A stretch of DNA of 64,000 nt from Nitrosomonas ureae. GTDB taxonomy: Bacteria > Pseudomonadota > Gammaproteobacteria > Burkholderiales > Nitrosomonadaceae. The translations under genes were made by a program, and so were the position numbers. Of this stretch, positions 26,257 to 36,367 are shown piece by piece. Under the pieces are notes generated by a model. That model worked only from the letters and a program-made list of their open reading frames with translations, did not search any database and was not told the DNA's origin. Within the stretch, counting starts at the first letter, position 1, and every line of letters begins with the position of its first letter. The stretch covers positions 3,224,001 through 3,288,000 of the forward strand of contig NZ_CP013341.1 in the NCBI RefSeq assembly GCF_001455205.1, in the 5' to 3' direction.

Positions 26257-27750
26257 ATGTCCAGTGTAATCGATCTATTTAGCTACAGTATTGCTGCGAT
26301 GTTGGGTGTTGCCTTCATCGGCATTGTCGTTACTTGGTTTATTCAGGATATCACGCAGAAAAAGCATTCCGTGCTACGCAATTATCCTGTCATTGGTCGA
26401 TTGCGGTATATTTTCGAACGACAAGGTAAATACTTTCGGCAGTATTTTTTTACCAATGATCGTGATGAAATGCCGTTTAATCGCGCAACGCGTGGTTGGA
26501 TTTACAAAAACGCCAAAAACAAAGGGAGCCTCGTCGGCTTCGGCTCCACCCATGATTTGCGACAACCAGGCTCGGTTATTTTTGTCAATGCCGCTTTCCC
26601 CATTCAGGAGGAAGATCAGTTACCAACCCCTTCGCTGCAGATTGGCAAAGGATACTGCGAGCACCCATTCGAAGCCAAATCAATTATCAATATTAGCGGA
26701 ATGAGCTACGGTGCCATCTCCAAACCAGCAGTGCGTGCATTATCTCTGGGTGCCGCACAAGCTGATTGCTGGTTAAATACGGGTGAAGGTGGTCTATCTC
26801 CCTATCACCTCGAGGGTGGTTGTGATTTGATCATGCAAATCGGTACCGCCAAGTATGGCATCCGGGATGAACATGGCAATTTTTCACCGCAACGTGCAAA
26901 AGAATTGAGTAAGGTGGTCAAAGCTTTTGAAATCAAGCTATCACAGGGTGCCAAACCCGGTAAAGGTGGATTACTACCGGCTAATAAAGTACATAGCGAG
27001 ATTGCTGCAATCCGTGGCATTCCGGAAAATCAGAACTCGATCAGCCCGAATCGCCATAAAGATATTAACAATATTGATGAGCTGCTCGACAAGATCCATT
27101 TTATCCGCGAGCTGACGGGACGACCCGTTGGTATTAAAACAGCCATTGGCGGATGGAATTTCATTAATGAAGTATGCGACCACATCAACCGGCGCGGATT
27201 GGAGTATGCGCCGGATTTTCTTACTATTGACGGTGGCGAAGGTGGAAGCGGCGCAGCGCCTCAAACACTGATGGATCACGTCAGCTTGCCAATCTCGGAA
27301 GCCCTGCCACGCGTAGTGGATGCCTTATTACAATCCGGCTTGAAAAATCGAATTTATGTTGTGGCTGCGGGGAAATTGGTAACTTCTGCGGAGGGCGCTT
27401 GGGCACTCTGTGCTGGCGCAGATTTTGTCAATACAGCACGTGGCTTCATGTTTTCATTGGGTTGCATTCAGGCAATGCGTTGTCATCTCAACACTTGCCC
27501 TACTGGTGTCACAACGCATGATGAGCGTTTGCAGAATGGATTGGTGGTGGAAGAAAAATATCTGCGGGTTGCGAACTATGCCAGAAATGTTAATAAAGAA
27601 ATTAACATGATCGCTCATTCATGCGGTCTACACCACGCCCGTCAGTTTAAACGCGAGCATGTACGTATTGTTGAGACCGCCGGGAAAAGCGTGGCTTTAA
27701 ACATTCTTTACCCCTACCCTGAGGTACCCAGAAAAATAAATTTGGATTAA
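26257..27750 (+). CDS. Membrane-anchored FMN-binding glutamate synthase family protein
   Basis: A stand-alone version of the FMN-binding barrel of glutamate synthase (GltB central domain). The 497 residues start with one membrane helix (~8-28, IAAMLGVAFIGIVVTWF), then the barrel with ISGMSYGAISKPAVRALSLGA, GAKPGKGGLLPANKV, TIDGGEGGSGAAP and the cluster motif CIQAMRCHLNTCP (C-x5-C-x4-C), as used for the [3Fe-4S] cluster of GltB. There is no amidotransferase domain and no small subunit nearby. The natural substrate of these short proteins is not known, so glutamate synthesis should not be assumed. Neighbours (cysB upstream, a GGDEF-EAL gene downstream) are separated by about 190-200 bases and look like independent units. 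Confidence 0.85.
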   Translation: MSSVIDLFSYSIAAMLGVAFIGIVVTWFIQDITQKKHSVLRNYPVIGRLRYIFERQGKYFRQYFFTNDRDEMPFNRATRGWIYKNAKNKGSLVGFGSTHDLRQPGSVIFVNAAFPIQEEDQLPTPSLQIGKGYCEHPFEAKSIINISGMSYGAISKPAVRALSLGAAQADCWLNTGEGGLSPYHLEGGCDLIMQIGTAKYGIRDEHGNFSPQRAKELSKVVKAFEIKLSQGAKPGKGGLLPANKVHSEIAAIRGIPENQNSISPNRHKDINNIDELLDKIHFIRELTGRPVGIKTAIGGWNFINEVCDHINRRGLEYAPDFLTIDGGEGGSGAAPQTLMDHVSLPISEALPRVVDALLQSGLKNRIYVVAAGKLVTSAEGAWALCAGADFVNTARGFMFSLGCIQAMRCHLNTCPTGVTTHDERLQNGLVVEEKYLRVANYARNVNKEINMIAHSCGLHHARQFKREHVRIVETAGKSVALNILYPYPEVPRKINLD

Positions 27751-27952
27751 TCAATCCAAGGATCACTTCGTATTGACAAACTATTTTCATCATTTTCTCG
27801 AATTCCAGCCACTAATGAGAAAATCCATGATGTTGCATCATCCTAAGAATTAAGGGAGAAAAACCTCTTAGATATATATTTCAACAAAGTATTCTATTGT
27901 CGATAATGCATGAACTGGAAATTTCATAATCGCATGTAGCCAAAGACAAATA

Positions 27953-30628
27953 ATGCTTCGTTCCGTGATCAATCAATATAACAGAAAGATACTATTAATC
28001 AGCAGCCTGACTCTGATTATGCTGATCCTGTTTACAAGTCTTTCGGTATATAGCGTGATGCAGAGACAGATCGAAGCAATCGCCACTTCAGGCCTCGAAG
28101 TTGCATTAGAAAATACGGTCAAACATATTCAAAAACAGATCATGCATTCCGTGACGAATACCCGAGCAATATCAACTCGCATCTTTCTCACGCAAAGCCT
28201 GGAAAAATTTTATTCAGATCACTCGCAAAAGGAAGGTATTGAAGGGATTGCGCAATCAATAGAAAGAATACTGTCGACTTATTTCTCGGGTATTGAGATT
28301 TATGATATTGATGATCAATTGATTTTAAGTGCAGGTAATCTTTCCAAGCACAGGAAACTTGCTGTTGAGTTGAATACTGGATCGGGTATCAATACGATCT
28401 TATTTTGGAATCATGACTTTATCGTTCGAAATTCAATTCAGCTTGTAAATGAATACGGCAAGCCTATTGGTCGTGTCATCACAGAAGAACGCATGCCCAA
28501 TCTCACAAGGATTTTTACAGAGGCAACTCTCATCGGTAATACCAGCGATTTCCTACTTTGCGCACCTGTCAAAGGCAATAACCATGAAATGGATTGCTTC
28601 CTGCGTAACTTTGACGATAATCAGCTTAAGCGTATCCAGCGCATCATGAACAATCAACCACTGCCGGTACATTTTGCATTAGAAGGCCAAACCGGGGTTA
28701 AATTTACCAAGGATTATCGGCAAATCGAGGTTGTTGCCGCCCATTCCCCTGTGGTTTATGATCTTGGAGCGGTTCTTAAAATAAATAAGGATGAGTTAAA
28801 TAATTATTCAACCGATCAGATCAGAACAATTATTTTTTATCTGATCTTGATCCTTTTCTTTGGCATTGCAATTATAAGCTGGCTTACATTACCACTGATC
28901 CAGAAATTAATTAACCAAAAAGAATCTTATCTGAATGAGCGTTTAAAAGAGAATACCTGCTTACAGAAAATCAGAAGCTATCTGGCACTGGATCAAAGCA
29001 CCGAAGATACATGCAAAAATATTTTAAAATTCTTGCTGCCAGTTTTTGAATTTCAAGAAATGGCCGTCGCCAAGATTAAGCTTGAAGATAAACAATACTT
29101 CACTCCCAAATATCAAGAAAACTTATCCAATTGCATAAGCTCAGCCATTATCTCTAATGGACAACAATGCGGTTTGCTACAAGTGGCTTACATTCGTAAC
29201 TTCCCATCGACATTAACCTATCAGCAAAATCTGGTTGATACCATTGCGCACGACCTGGGTCGATGGTATGAAGGAAAAGAAGCGGAAAAACGCATTATTG
29301 AAATGGCAACGCACGATGCATTAACAGGCCTTCCCAATCGATACTTACTGCGTGATCGTATCGAGCAAGTATTGGTTCATGATACGCGCCTACAAAAACA
29401 AATGGCCGTACTGTTTATTGATCTGGATCATTTTAAAACCATTAATGATTCACTCGGCCATGAAATGGGTGATTTGCTGTTAAAAGCCGTGGCAAATAGA
29501 CTAAAATCATGCGTTCGCAACGAAGATACTGTCGCCCGTCAAGGAGGCGATGAATTCATTGTAGTGCTCAATTCTATCGCAGAATCACTCGATGCCGCAA
29601 AAGTGTCCCAAAAAATTCTGGATTCACTTGCACTACCTTTCTATATTCATAACAATGAGTTACATATTGACGGCAGCATTGGTATCGCAGTGTTTCCTGA
29701 CGATGGTGTTAATGCTGAAACACTACTTAAAAACAGCGATAATGCTATGTACCATGCCAAGAAGAACGGGCGCAATAATTATCAATTCTTCACCGATGAA
29801 CTGAATAAATCAGCATACGAAAGACATATCCTTGGCCTTGATTTACGTTATGCATTGGAACGAAATGAATTGCTTTTATATTATCAGCCTGTCATGGATA
29901 TGCCCAATCATAATTTATATGGCGTGGAAGCACTATTACGCTGGCGGCACCCTGAGCAGAAACTGATTACTCCCGATAAGTTCATTAACTTGGCAGAAGA
30001 AACAGGGTTGATTATTCCTATCGGTGAATGGGTTATAAGGACAGTCTGCATGCAAATAAAAGCTTGGCAAGATCAAGGTTTCTATGTGCCGAGAGTCGCC
30101 ATTAACTTGTCTGCGCGGCAATTTCGCGACAAGGACCTAATCAAGAATATCTCACGTATATTGAGCGAAACCGGCGTTAAAGCCAAATATATCGCTTTGG
30201 AAATAACCGAAAGCATGCTGATCGACAATATTGAAAAAGTGGTGGAAACGCTTAATCGCCTCGATGCAATGGGCTTACACATCTCGATTGATGATTTCGG
30301 AACAGGCTACTCGAGCCTTAGTTATCTAAAACAATTCCCCATTCACACACTTAAAATAGATCGTTCCTTCGTGCGTGACCTCGTAACCGACAAAAATGAC
30401 CGCACCATTGTAGCCGCAATAATTGCAATGGCGCACAGCCTGGAAATGGAAGTCATTGCGGAAGGCATTGAAATAGAAGAGCAATTAAATTTCCTGGTAA
30501 CACAAAAATGCAATCACTATCAAGGCTATTACTTCAGCAAACCGGTAACTGTTTCTGAAATTGAGCTGATGCTAATGAACTCGGTAGCTCAGTCGAACAA
30601 GATTCGCGCTATCGGTTCGGCAAAATAA
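27953..30628 (+). CDS. Membrane GGDEF-EAL c-di-GMP signalling protein
   Basis: An 891-residue bifunctional candidate for making and degrading cyclic di-GMP. The N-terminal membrane helix (~13-33) and a second one (~283-305) enclose a periplasmic sensor region of about 250 residues with no family I recognise. A linker with GAF-like features (~335-440) follows. The GGDEF domain has an intact GGDEF at 531-535 and an RNED inhibitory-site motif five residues before it. The EAL domain has VEALLRW (659-661 EAL), EITES, DDFGTGYSS and AEGIE, all intact. Unlike the EAL-like proteins of the sulfate cluster, this one should be catalytically competent. It is monocistronic by spacing, with clpB behind its own promoter downstream. 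Confidence 0.93.
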   Translation: MLRSVINQYNRKILLISSLTLIMLILFTSLSVYSVMQRQIEAIATSGLEVALENTVKHIQKQIMHSVTNTRAISTRIFLTQSLEKFYSDHSQKEGIEGIAQSIERILSTYFSGIEIYDIDDQLILSAGNLSKHRKLAVELNTGSGINTILFWNHDFIVRNSIQLVNEYGKPIGRVITEERMPNLTRIFTEATLIGNTSDFLLCAPVKGNNHEMDCFLRNFDDNQLKRIQRIMNNQPLPVHFALEGQTGVKFTKDYRQIEVVAAHSPVVYDLGAVLKINKDELNNYSTDQIRTIIFYLILILFFGIAIISWLTLPLIQKLINQKESYLNERLKENTCLQKIRSYLALDQSTEDTCKNILKFLLPVFEFQEMAVAKIKLEDKQYFTPKYQENLSNCISSAIISNGQQCGLLQVAYIRNFPSTLTYQQNLVDTIAHDLGRWYEGKEAEKRIIEMATHDALTGLPNRYLLRDRIEQVLVHDTRLQKQMAVLFIDLDHFKTINDSLGHEMGDLLLKAVANRLKSCVRNEDTVARQGGDEFIVVLNSIAESLDAAKVSQKILDSLALPFYIHNNELHIDGSIGIAVFPDDGVNAETLLKNSDNAMYHAKKNGRNNYQFFTDELNKSAYERHILGLDLRYALERNELLLYYQPVMDMPNHNLYGVEALLRWRHPEQKLITPDKFINLAEETGLIIPIGEWVIRTVCMQIKAWQDQGFYVPRVAINLSARQFRDKDLIKNISRILSETGVKAKYIALEITESMLIDNIEKVVETLNRLDAMGLHISIDDFGTGYSSLSYLKQFPIHTLKIDRSFVRDLVTDKNDRTIVAAIIAMAHSLEMEVIAEGIEIEEQLNFLVTQKCNHYQGYYFSKPVTVSEIELMLMNSVAQSNKIRAIGSAK

Positions 30629-30634
30629 TCTACT

Positions 30635-30662
30635 CTTGAAAATTGCCACCTCTCCCCCACGT
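30635..30662 (+). promoter_or_regulatory. Predicted sigma-32 heat-shock promoter of clpB
   Basis: CTTGAAA (30635-30641) followed after 12 bases by CCCCCACGT (30654-30662) closely matches the sigma-32 pattern CTTGAAA-N(11-15)-CCCCATNT. It lies about 33 bases before the clpB start, within the 66-base gap after the GGDEF-EAL gene. Confidence 0.7.
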
Positions 30663-30694
30663 AGGCATTTAATAACCTATGATAGGAGAATTTC

Positions 30695-33277
30695 ATGCGT
30701 TTTGACAAACTGACCACCAAATTCCAACAAGCTTTTGCTGATGCACAAAGCATCGCTGTCGGCCAGGACAATCCAACCATAGAACCCCAACACTTATTAC
30801 TGGCATTATTGCAGCAGGGTGATGGCAGTACGCTTTCGCTATTGCAACGCTCTGGTGTTAATACCACTCCCTTGCTGGATAGTATCAAGCAAAGTATTCA
30901 CCGCTTGCCGAAGGTTGAGAATTCCGGTGGTGAGGTGACGATTTCCCGTAGCTTGAATAATCTGCTCAACGTAGCTGATAAAGAAGCGCAAAAACGCAAT
31001 GATCAGTTTATTGCATCTGAGATGTTTCTTTTGGCAATGTTGCAAGATAAAGGCGAAATAGGCGCATTGTTAAAACAGTATGGCGCCAATACCGCAGCTT
31101 TGGAGAAAGCAATTAATGCAGTACGGGGAGGCGAACAGGTTGGTAGCGCTGAAGCTGAAGGTAGCCGTGAAGCATTGAAAAAATATACCTTGGATCTTAC
31201 CGAACGTGCGCGCCAAGGCAAACTGGATCCGGTTATAGGACGTGATGATGAGATCCGTCGGGCAATTCAGGTGTTGCAACGGCGCACCAAAAATAATCCC
31301 GTTCTGATTGGTGAACCAGGAGTGGGTAAAACCGCGATTGTGGAAGGTTTGGCACAACGCATCATCAATGGAGAAGTACCTGAAAGTTTGAAAGACAAGC
31401 GTGTTCTTGTCCTGGATATGGCGGCGTTACTGGCCGGTGCAAAATATCGCGGTGAATTTGAAGAACGCCTCAAATCAGTGCTGAAAGAACTGGCACAAGA
31501 CGAAGGGAAAACCATTGTATTCATCGACGAGCTGCATACTATGGTAGGTGCTGGCAAGGCGGAAGGCGCCATGGATGCGGGCAATATGTTAAAGCCAGCC
31601 TTAGCACGCGGAGAATTACATTGCGTTGGCGCAACAACCCTCGATGAATATCGCAAGTACATTGAAAAAGATGCTGCGCTAGAACGGCGTTTTCAGAAAG
31701 TCCTTGTAGAAGAACCCACTGTGGAAGCTACCATTGCAATATTGCGCGGCTTACAGGAAAAGTACGAAGTACATCATGGTGTTGATATTACTGATCCCGC
31801 CATTGTTGCTGCTGCGGAATTATCCAATCGGTATATTACCGACCGTTTCCTGCCTGACAAAGCCATTGATCTGATAGACGAAGCTGCGGCAAGAATTCGC
31901 ATGGAAATAGATTCTAAACCCGAAATATTGGATAAGCTGGATCGGCGATTGATACAGCTTAAGATTGAGCGTGAAGCAATTAAAAAGGAAAAAGATGAAG
32001 CGTCACAAAAACGCCTTCAATTATTGGAAGAGGAAATCAAACAGAAAGAACGCGAATATGACGATTTAGCGGAGATCTGGAAAGCTGAGAAATTTCAGGT
32101 ACACGGCTCTCAGCAACTCAAGGAAGCAATGGAAAAACTTAAACTGGAAATAGAAGCCGCCACTCGTAAAGGAGATTGGCAAAAAGTTTCAGAATTGCAA
32201 TATGGCCGCCTACCGCAGCTGGAAGCACAATTGCAGCAAACTGCAGGAAATGAATCAAATTCTGCACCTACGCCTAGATTGTTGCGGACTCAAGTAGGCG
32301 CTGAAGAAATTGCAGAAGTGGTATCTCGCGCCACCGGTATCCCTGTATCGAAAATGATGCAAGGTGAACGGGAAAAATTGCTTCTCATGGAACAAAAACT
32401 TCATGATCGGGTCGTTGGTCAGGATGAAGCCGTACGCCTGGTTTCGGATGCGATCCGACGTTCCCGTGCCGGATTGGCTGATCCCAATCGTCCTTATGGA
32501 TCGTTCTTGTTTCTGGGGCCAACCGGGGTAGGGAAAACGGAATTATGCAAAGCACTGGCTGGTTTTCTGTTTGATTCCGAGGACCATCTCATTCGCGTCG
32601 ACATGTCTGAATTCATGGAAAAACATTCTGTCGCACGACTGATTGGCGCTCCACCGGGCTATGTCGGTTATGAAGAAGGCGGTTACTTAACCGAGCTCGT
32701 GCGCAGAAAACCTTATGCGGTTATTTTGCTGGATGAAGTTGAGAAAGCACACCCGGATGTATTTAATGTTTTGCTGCAAGTTCTGGACGACGGACGAATG
32801 ACGGATGGTCAGGGACGCACTGTCGATTTCAAAAATACAGTGATCGTCATGACATCCAATTTGGGATCCCAAATGATCCAGGAAATGTCAGGAAATGAGT
32901 ATCAGGCGATCAAACAGGCCGTCATGAATGAAGTGAAAACATATTTTCGTCCCGAGTTTATTAATCGCATTGATGAAGTCGTTGTATTCCATACTTTGGG
33001 TGAGAAACACATTCACTCGATTGCCCGGATACAATTGCATTACCTTGAAGCAAGGCTAGCTAAACTGGAAATGCAGCTGATAGTTAGTGAAGCAGCACTC
33101 ACCGCCCTTTCTCAAGCAGGATTCGATCCGATATTTGGTGCACGCCCTTTAAAACGAGCTATCCAAACACAAATTGAAAATCCTCTGGCCAAAGAAATTT
33201 TGGAAGGTAAATTTGTTGCAAAAGATATCATTCAGGTCGACTACAGTGATGGCATGATCAGCTTTAGCAAAAAGTAG
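30695..33277 (+). CDS. clpB: ATP-dependent chaperone ClpB
   Basis: ClpB is the AAA+ disaggregase that works with DnaK to rescue heat-aggregated proteins. At 860 residues it is full length. It shows the N-terminal Clp repeat domain (~1-145), first AAA domain (Walker A GEPGVGKT), the long coiled-coil middle domain (~400-520, rich in Glu/Lys/Leu), and second AAA domain (Walker A GPTGVGKT, Walker B VILLDEVEKAHPDV), with no ClpP-binding loop. A GGAG ribosome site precedes the ATG. The heat-shock-type promoter just upstream fits its role. Confidence 0.97.
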   Translation: MRFDKLTTKFQQAFADAQSIAVGQDNPTIEPQHLLLALLQQGDGSTLSLLQRSGVNTTPLLDSIKQSIHRLPKVENSGGEVTISRSLNNLLNVADKEAQKRNDQFIASEMFLLAMLQDKGEIGALLKQYGANTAALEKAINAVRGGEQVGSAEAEGSREALKKYTLDLTERARQGKLDPVIGRDDEIRRAIQVLQRRTKNNPVLIGEPGVGKTAIVEGLAQRIINGEVPESLKDKRVLVLDMAALLAGAKYRGEFEERLKSVLKELAQDEGKTIVFIDELHTMVGAGKAEGAMDAGNMLKPALARGELHCVGATTLDEYRKYIEKDAALERRFQKVLVEEPTVEATIAILRGLQEKYEVHHGVDITDPAIVAAAELSNRYITDRFLPDKAIDLIDEAAARIRMEIDSKPEILDKLDRRLIQLKIEREAIKKEKDEASQKRLQLLEEEIKQKEREYDDLAEIWKAEKFQVHGSQQLKEAMEKLKLEIEAATRKGDWQKVSELQYGRLPQLEAQLQQTAGNESNSAPTPRLLRTQVGAEEIAEVVSRATGIPVSKMMQGEREKLLLMEQKLHDRVVGQDEAVRLVSDAIRRSRAGLADPNRPYGSFLFLGPTGVGKTELCKALAGFLFDSEDHLIRVDMSEFMEKHSVARLIGAPPGYVGYEEGGYLTELVRRKPYAVILLDEVEKAHPDVFNVLLQVLDDGRMTDGQGRTVDFKNTVIVMTSNLGSQMIQEMSGNEYQAIKQAVMNEVKTYFRPEFINRIDEVVVFHTLGEKHIHSIARIQLHYLEARLAKLEMQLIVSEAALTALSQAGFDPIFGARPLKRAIQTQIENPLAKEILEGKFVAKDIIQVDYSDGMISFSKK

Positions 33278-33288
33278 AAATAATCTTT

Positions 33289-33328
33289 CCGTATGTATGT
33301 CAATGAATCCTATTCGTCATGCATACGG
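33289..33328 (+). terminator. Stem-loop downstream of clpB
   Basis: CCGTATGTATG (33289-33299) can pair with CATGCATACGG (33318-33328) with a single G-U pair. There is no T run after it, so it may be a weak or Rho-assisted terminator, or a 3' stabiliser. Confidence 0.35.
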
Positions 33329-33418
33329 CAAAGGCAAAATATGCTGCAGTCCATCGCGAAACTCAATAATCAATATTAGTTTGAGGTAAAATAAGACTTT
33401 TTTACTGGGTAGATCGTC

Positions 33419-34306
33419 ATGTTCAAAGGTAGCTTGGTTGCTATCGTCACTCCCATGGATGAAGAAGGCGGGTTAGATTTGGATCGCTTCCGCTCTCTTT
33501 TAGATTTTCATATCAATCAGGGTACTGATGGCGTTGTGGTTGTTGGCACCACGGGTGAATCTCCAACAGTGGATTTTGATGAGCATCATCTGTTAATGCG
33601 CACAGCAGTCGATCATGTCGCAGGACGCATACCGGTAATTGCAGGAACCGGCGCAAACTCGACGCGCGAAGCTATCGATCTATCCATTTTTGCCAAGAAT
33701 TCAGGCGTGGATGCGTGTCTCTCAGTCGCTCCTTATTACAATAAACCCACCCAAGAAGGGTTATACCAACACTTTAAAACAATTGCTGAAGCTGTTGACA
33801 TTCCGCATATTCTATATAATGTCCCTGGAAGAACCGTTGCCGATATTCACAACGATACCGCACTTCGCTTAGCACAGGTTCCTAATATTGTCGGTATTAA
33901 AGATGCAACAGGCGATATTGGGCGAGGTTGCGATCTTTTGTTGCGCGCACCTTCCGAATTTTTCATCTATAGTGGAGACGATATTAGCGCATTGGCACTG
34001 TTACTGTTAGGAGGTCACGGTGTTATTTCAGTTACTGCAAATGTGGCCCCCAGAATGATGCATGAAATGTGCATGGCTGCACTTTCGGGTGAGATAAATA
34101 CTGCAAGATCGTTAAATAATAAACTTCTGCGCTTACATACAGACTTATTTGTCGAAGCCAATCCTATTCCCGTGAAATGGGCCGTTACACAAATGGGTTT
34201 AATAAATTCCGGAATCCGTTTGCCACTAACACCATTATCCGCTCAGTACCATGAACTTATACGCGAAGCAATGCAATTAGCGGATATCCACGACTTAAAG
34301 AGGTAA
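33419..34306 (+). CDS. dapA: 4-hydroxy-tetrahydrodipicolinate synthase
   Basis: DapA condenses pyruvate with aspartate semialdehyde, the committed step to lysine and meso-diaminopimelate. The 295 residues form a TIM barrel with the pyruvate Schiff-base Lys161 in IVGIKDATGD, the catalytic Tyr in HILYNVPGRT (~133) and the Thr pair in GTTGESPT. The length is standard. bamC follows 10 bases after its stop, the same dapA-bamC pairing as in E. coli, where bamC was first named dapX/nlpB. Confidence 0.97.
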   Translation: MFKGSLVAIVTPMDEEGGLDLDRFRSLLDFHINQGTDGVVVVGTTGESPTVDFDEHHLLMRTAVDHVAGRIPVIAGTGANSTREAIDLSIFAKNSGVDACLSVAPYYNKPTQEGLYQHFKTIAEAVDIPHILYNVPGRTVADIHNDTALRLAQVPNIVGIKDATGDIGRGCDLLLRAPSEFFIYSGDDISALALLLLGGHGVISVTANVAPRMMHEMCMAALSGEINTARSLNNKLLRLHTDLFVEANPIPVKWAVTQMGLINSGIRLPLTPLSAQYHELIREAMQLADIHDLKR

Positions 34307-34316
34307 AACATCAACC

Positions 34317-35459
34317 ATGAAGTGGCGAAAAATAATCTTGTCGTGCCTGATGCTAATATTTTTGATGGCAAACGCAGGTTGCACTATGTTTCCTGAAACC
34401 AAGAATATCGATTATAAGTCGGCCGGTAAGGTACCCGCCCTGGATGTACCGCCTGATTTGGTTCAGCCTGACATTGATGAGCGCTACTCCATTCCTGAAC
34501 TAAGCGCACCCGGAAGTACAACGTTTTCCAGTTATAGCAATGAGCGGGGAGGACAACAAAATAGCGGCTCATCGTCTTTATTACCGTCCTCCTTTCAGAA
34601 TGTGCATATTGAACGTTCAGGAACACAGCGCTGGTTAGTTATTCCCCAAAAACCTGAAACTGTATGGCCGGTAATTAAAGAATTTTGGCAAGAACTCGGT
34701 TTTCTAATCAAAACAGAAATTCCGGAGGCTGGAATTATGGAAACGGATTGGGCTGAGAATCGAGCCAAGATTCCACAAGATATTGTGCGCACTTTACTCT
34801 CCACCGTTCTCGATAGCATTTATTCTACTGCCGAGCGCGATAAATTTCGTACCCGCCTAGAGCGAAACGAGACAGGAAACACGGAAGTGTATATCAGTCA
34901 TCGCGGCATGATCGAAGTCATGGAGGGTGGTCCTCTGAACCGCACCATCTGGCAACCACGCCCAGCAGACCCTGATCTGGAAGCTGAAATGCTCTCGCGT
35001 TTAATGATGCGCTTCGGCGTTGAGGAGCAAAAGGCCAAACTGGAATTAGCCACCAGCAAAAATAATACTTCTATTGAACGGGCTTATATCGATCAAGAAG
35101 GAACAACTCTTGTTATTAATGAGGCATTCGACCGGTCCTGGCGACGTGTTGGCTTGGCCCTTGATCGAATCGGCTTTACCGTTGAAGATCGGAATCGTGA
35201 AGAAGGCATTTATTTTGTACGTTATGTTAATCCCGATATTGATAGCAAGAAGAAAGACGACGATAAAGGCATTTTATCAAATATAATGTTCTGGCGCAGC
35301 GATGACAAGGATGCCGCCAAAGCGGCAAAATTCCGCATTCAAGTTCATAATACCGGAGCCAATGCATGCAAAGTAACCTTCTTAAATGATGACGGATCAG
35401 CGGTAAATTCTGCTACATCCAATCGTATCCTGAAACTATTGCATGAACAGTTAAAATGA
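34317..35459 (+). CDS. bamC: Outer-membrane assembly lipoprotein BamC
   Basis: BamC is a lipoprotein of the BAM complex that folds beta-barrel proteins into the outer membrane. The 380-residue product begins with a lipoprotein signal (LMLIFLMANAGC, acylated Cys ~22), then the unstructured N-terminal stretch with VPALDVPPDL that contacts BamD, then two helix-grip domains (~100-215 and ~250-378). WLVIPQKPETVWPVIKEFW and LVINEAFDRSWRRVGLALDRIGF mark the repeated domain. It is coupled to dapA. Lower conservation makes this a family-level call supported by synteny. Confidence 0.9.
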   Translation: MKWRKIILSCLMLIFLMANAGCTMFPETKNIDYKSAGKVPALDVPPDLVQPDIDERYSIPELSAPGSTTFSSYSNERGGQQNSGSSSLLPSSFQNVHIERSGTQRWLVIPQKPETVWPVIKEFWQELGFLIKTEIPEAGIMETDWAENRAKIPQDIVRTLLSTVLDSIYSTAERDKFRTRLERNETGNTEVYISHRGMIEVMEGGPLNRTIWQPRPADPDLEAEMLSRLMMRFGVEEQKAKLELATSKNNTSIERAYIDQEGTTLVINEAFDRSWRRVGLALDRIGFTVEDRNREEGIYFVRYVNPDIDSKKKDDDKGILSNIMFWRSDDKDAAKAAKFRIQVHNTGANACKVTFLNDDGSAVNSATSNRILKLLHEQLK

Positions 35460-35867
35460 CGTCTTATGATTGCTTACCCAAAGGAATATGCTCGCGGAAT
35501 GCTTCTTCCCTCCGGTATCTACGTTGATTGCTATACCGGAAATTATCAATGAAATGCATCCATCAGGGTGTTAAAAGAATTACCATACCCGGCCTTAAAA
35601 CCAAAAATACAATTTTCGGTGTATCTTTCAGGAACATTTAATTAGAACCACCGCTTCCAGCTCTGCTTCATCCAATCCATGCTGTATCTCATTAATTGAA
35701 AATGCGCCCTCTTCAATTTCATTTCATATCTCAACAAGCAATTGATTTTAAGAACACAAAAATAGATGTGCGCTGAGACTTATAGAAAAAAATAAAATTA
35801 ACTGCTATCTTATACAAATAAAAATAAACTTCTCTATTATTTAAAACAAAAACAGAAGGAGCATTTC
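35460..35867. other. Intergenic region of about 400 bases, possible gene relic
   Basis: No intact gene is seen. On the minus strand around 35640-35740 a short open frame reads EIEEGAFSINEIQHGLDEAEL before a stop, which has a protein-like composition but no start and no family I recognise; it may be a relic. The last 100 bases are very AT-rich and probably contain the promoter of the downstream gene, which has a clear GAAGGAG ribosome site. Confidence 0.3.
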
Positions 35868-36341
35868 ATGACCCAAGTAATCTCAATTCCAAACATGAGA
35901 AACCAGAATCGTCGTCAGGCTATGCCCTTCTTTTGCATCTATCACATGGGAATTAAAACTGGCAGAAGATTAGGTGAACGTAGAATTCCTGAGAAAGGAA
36001 AACCGGAATATGTAGATCGTTATGCCGGGCATCTGATGTTTTGTGCGATTGCTATTTTGTTATTAGGTGTATTAGATGCTTTTTTTACACTCAATATTCT
36101 AGCCAGAGGTGGAGAGGAACTTAATTGGATCATGGCACAACTGATTGAAGATAGCACACAAAAATTTATCAGTTTTAAGCTGGCACTGACGTCAACGGCG
36201 CTGATGCTACTGATTATTCATCATAATGTGCGATTAACCGAAAAAATACGCGTGTGGCATATCAAGTATTTGATTCTTTTTGGTTATACTGTATTGATTG
36301 GTTATGAATTGTATTTATTGAATCTTGCAGGCTTTTACTGA
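35868..36341 (+). CDS. Small membrane protein, DUF5658-like
   Basis: A 157-residue protein of unknown function. A basic cytoplasmic N-terminus (~1-58, with KTGRRLGERRIPEKGKPEYVDRY) precedes three membrane segments (~57-80, ~105-122, ~132-152). The stretch LLGVLDAFFTLNILARGGEELN matches the DUF5658 pattern of a membrane helix with LDAxFT followed by GGxELN. A strong ribosome site supports the start. It stands alone, convergent with the type I secretion operon. Function cannot be inferred. Confidence 0.75.
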   Translation: MTQVISIPNMRNQNRRQAMPFFCIYHMGIKTGRRLGERRIPEKGKPEYVDRYAGHLMFCAIAILLLGVLDAFFTLNILARGGEELNWIMAQLIEDSTQKFISFKLALTSTALMLLIIHHNVRLTEKIRVWHIKYLILFGYTVLIGYELYLLNLAGFY

Positions 36342-36367
36342 TTCATGTCAATTGTGAGTGAGAAAAA

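Noticed and set aside
27953..30628. Degenerate GGDEF-EAL like those in the sulfate cluster
   Set aside because: Both GGDEF and EAL signatures and their catalytic loops are intact here.
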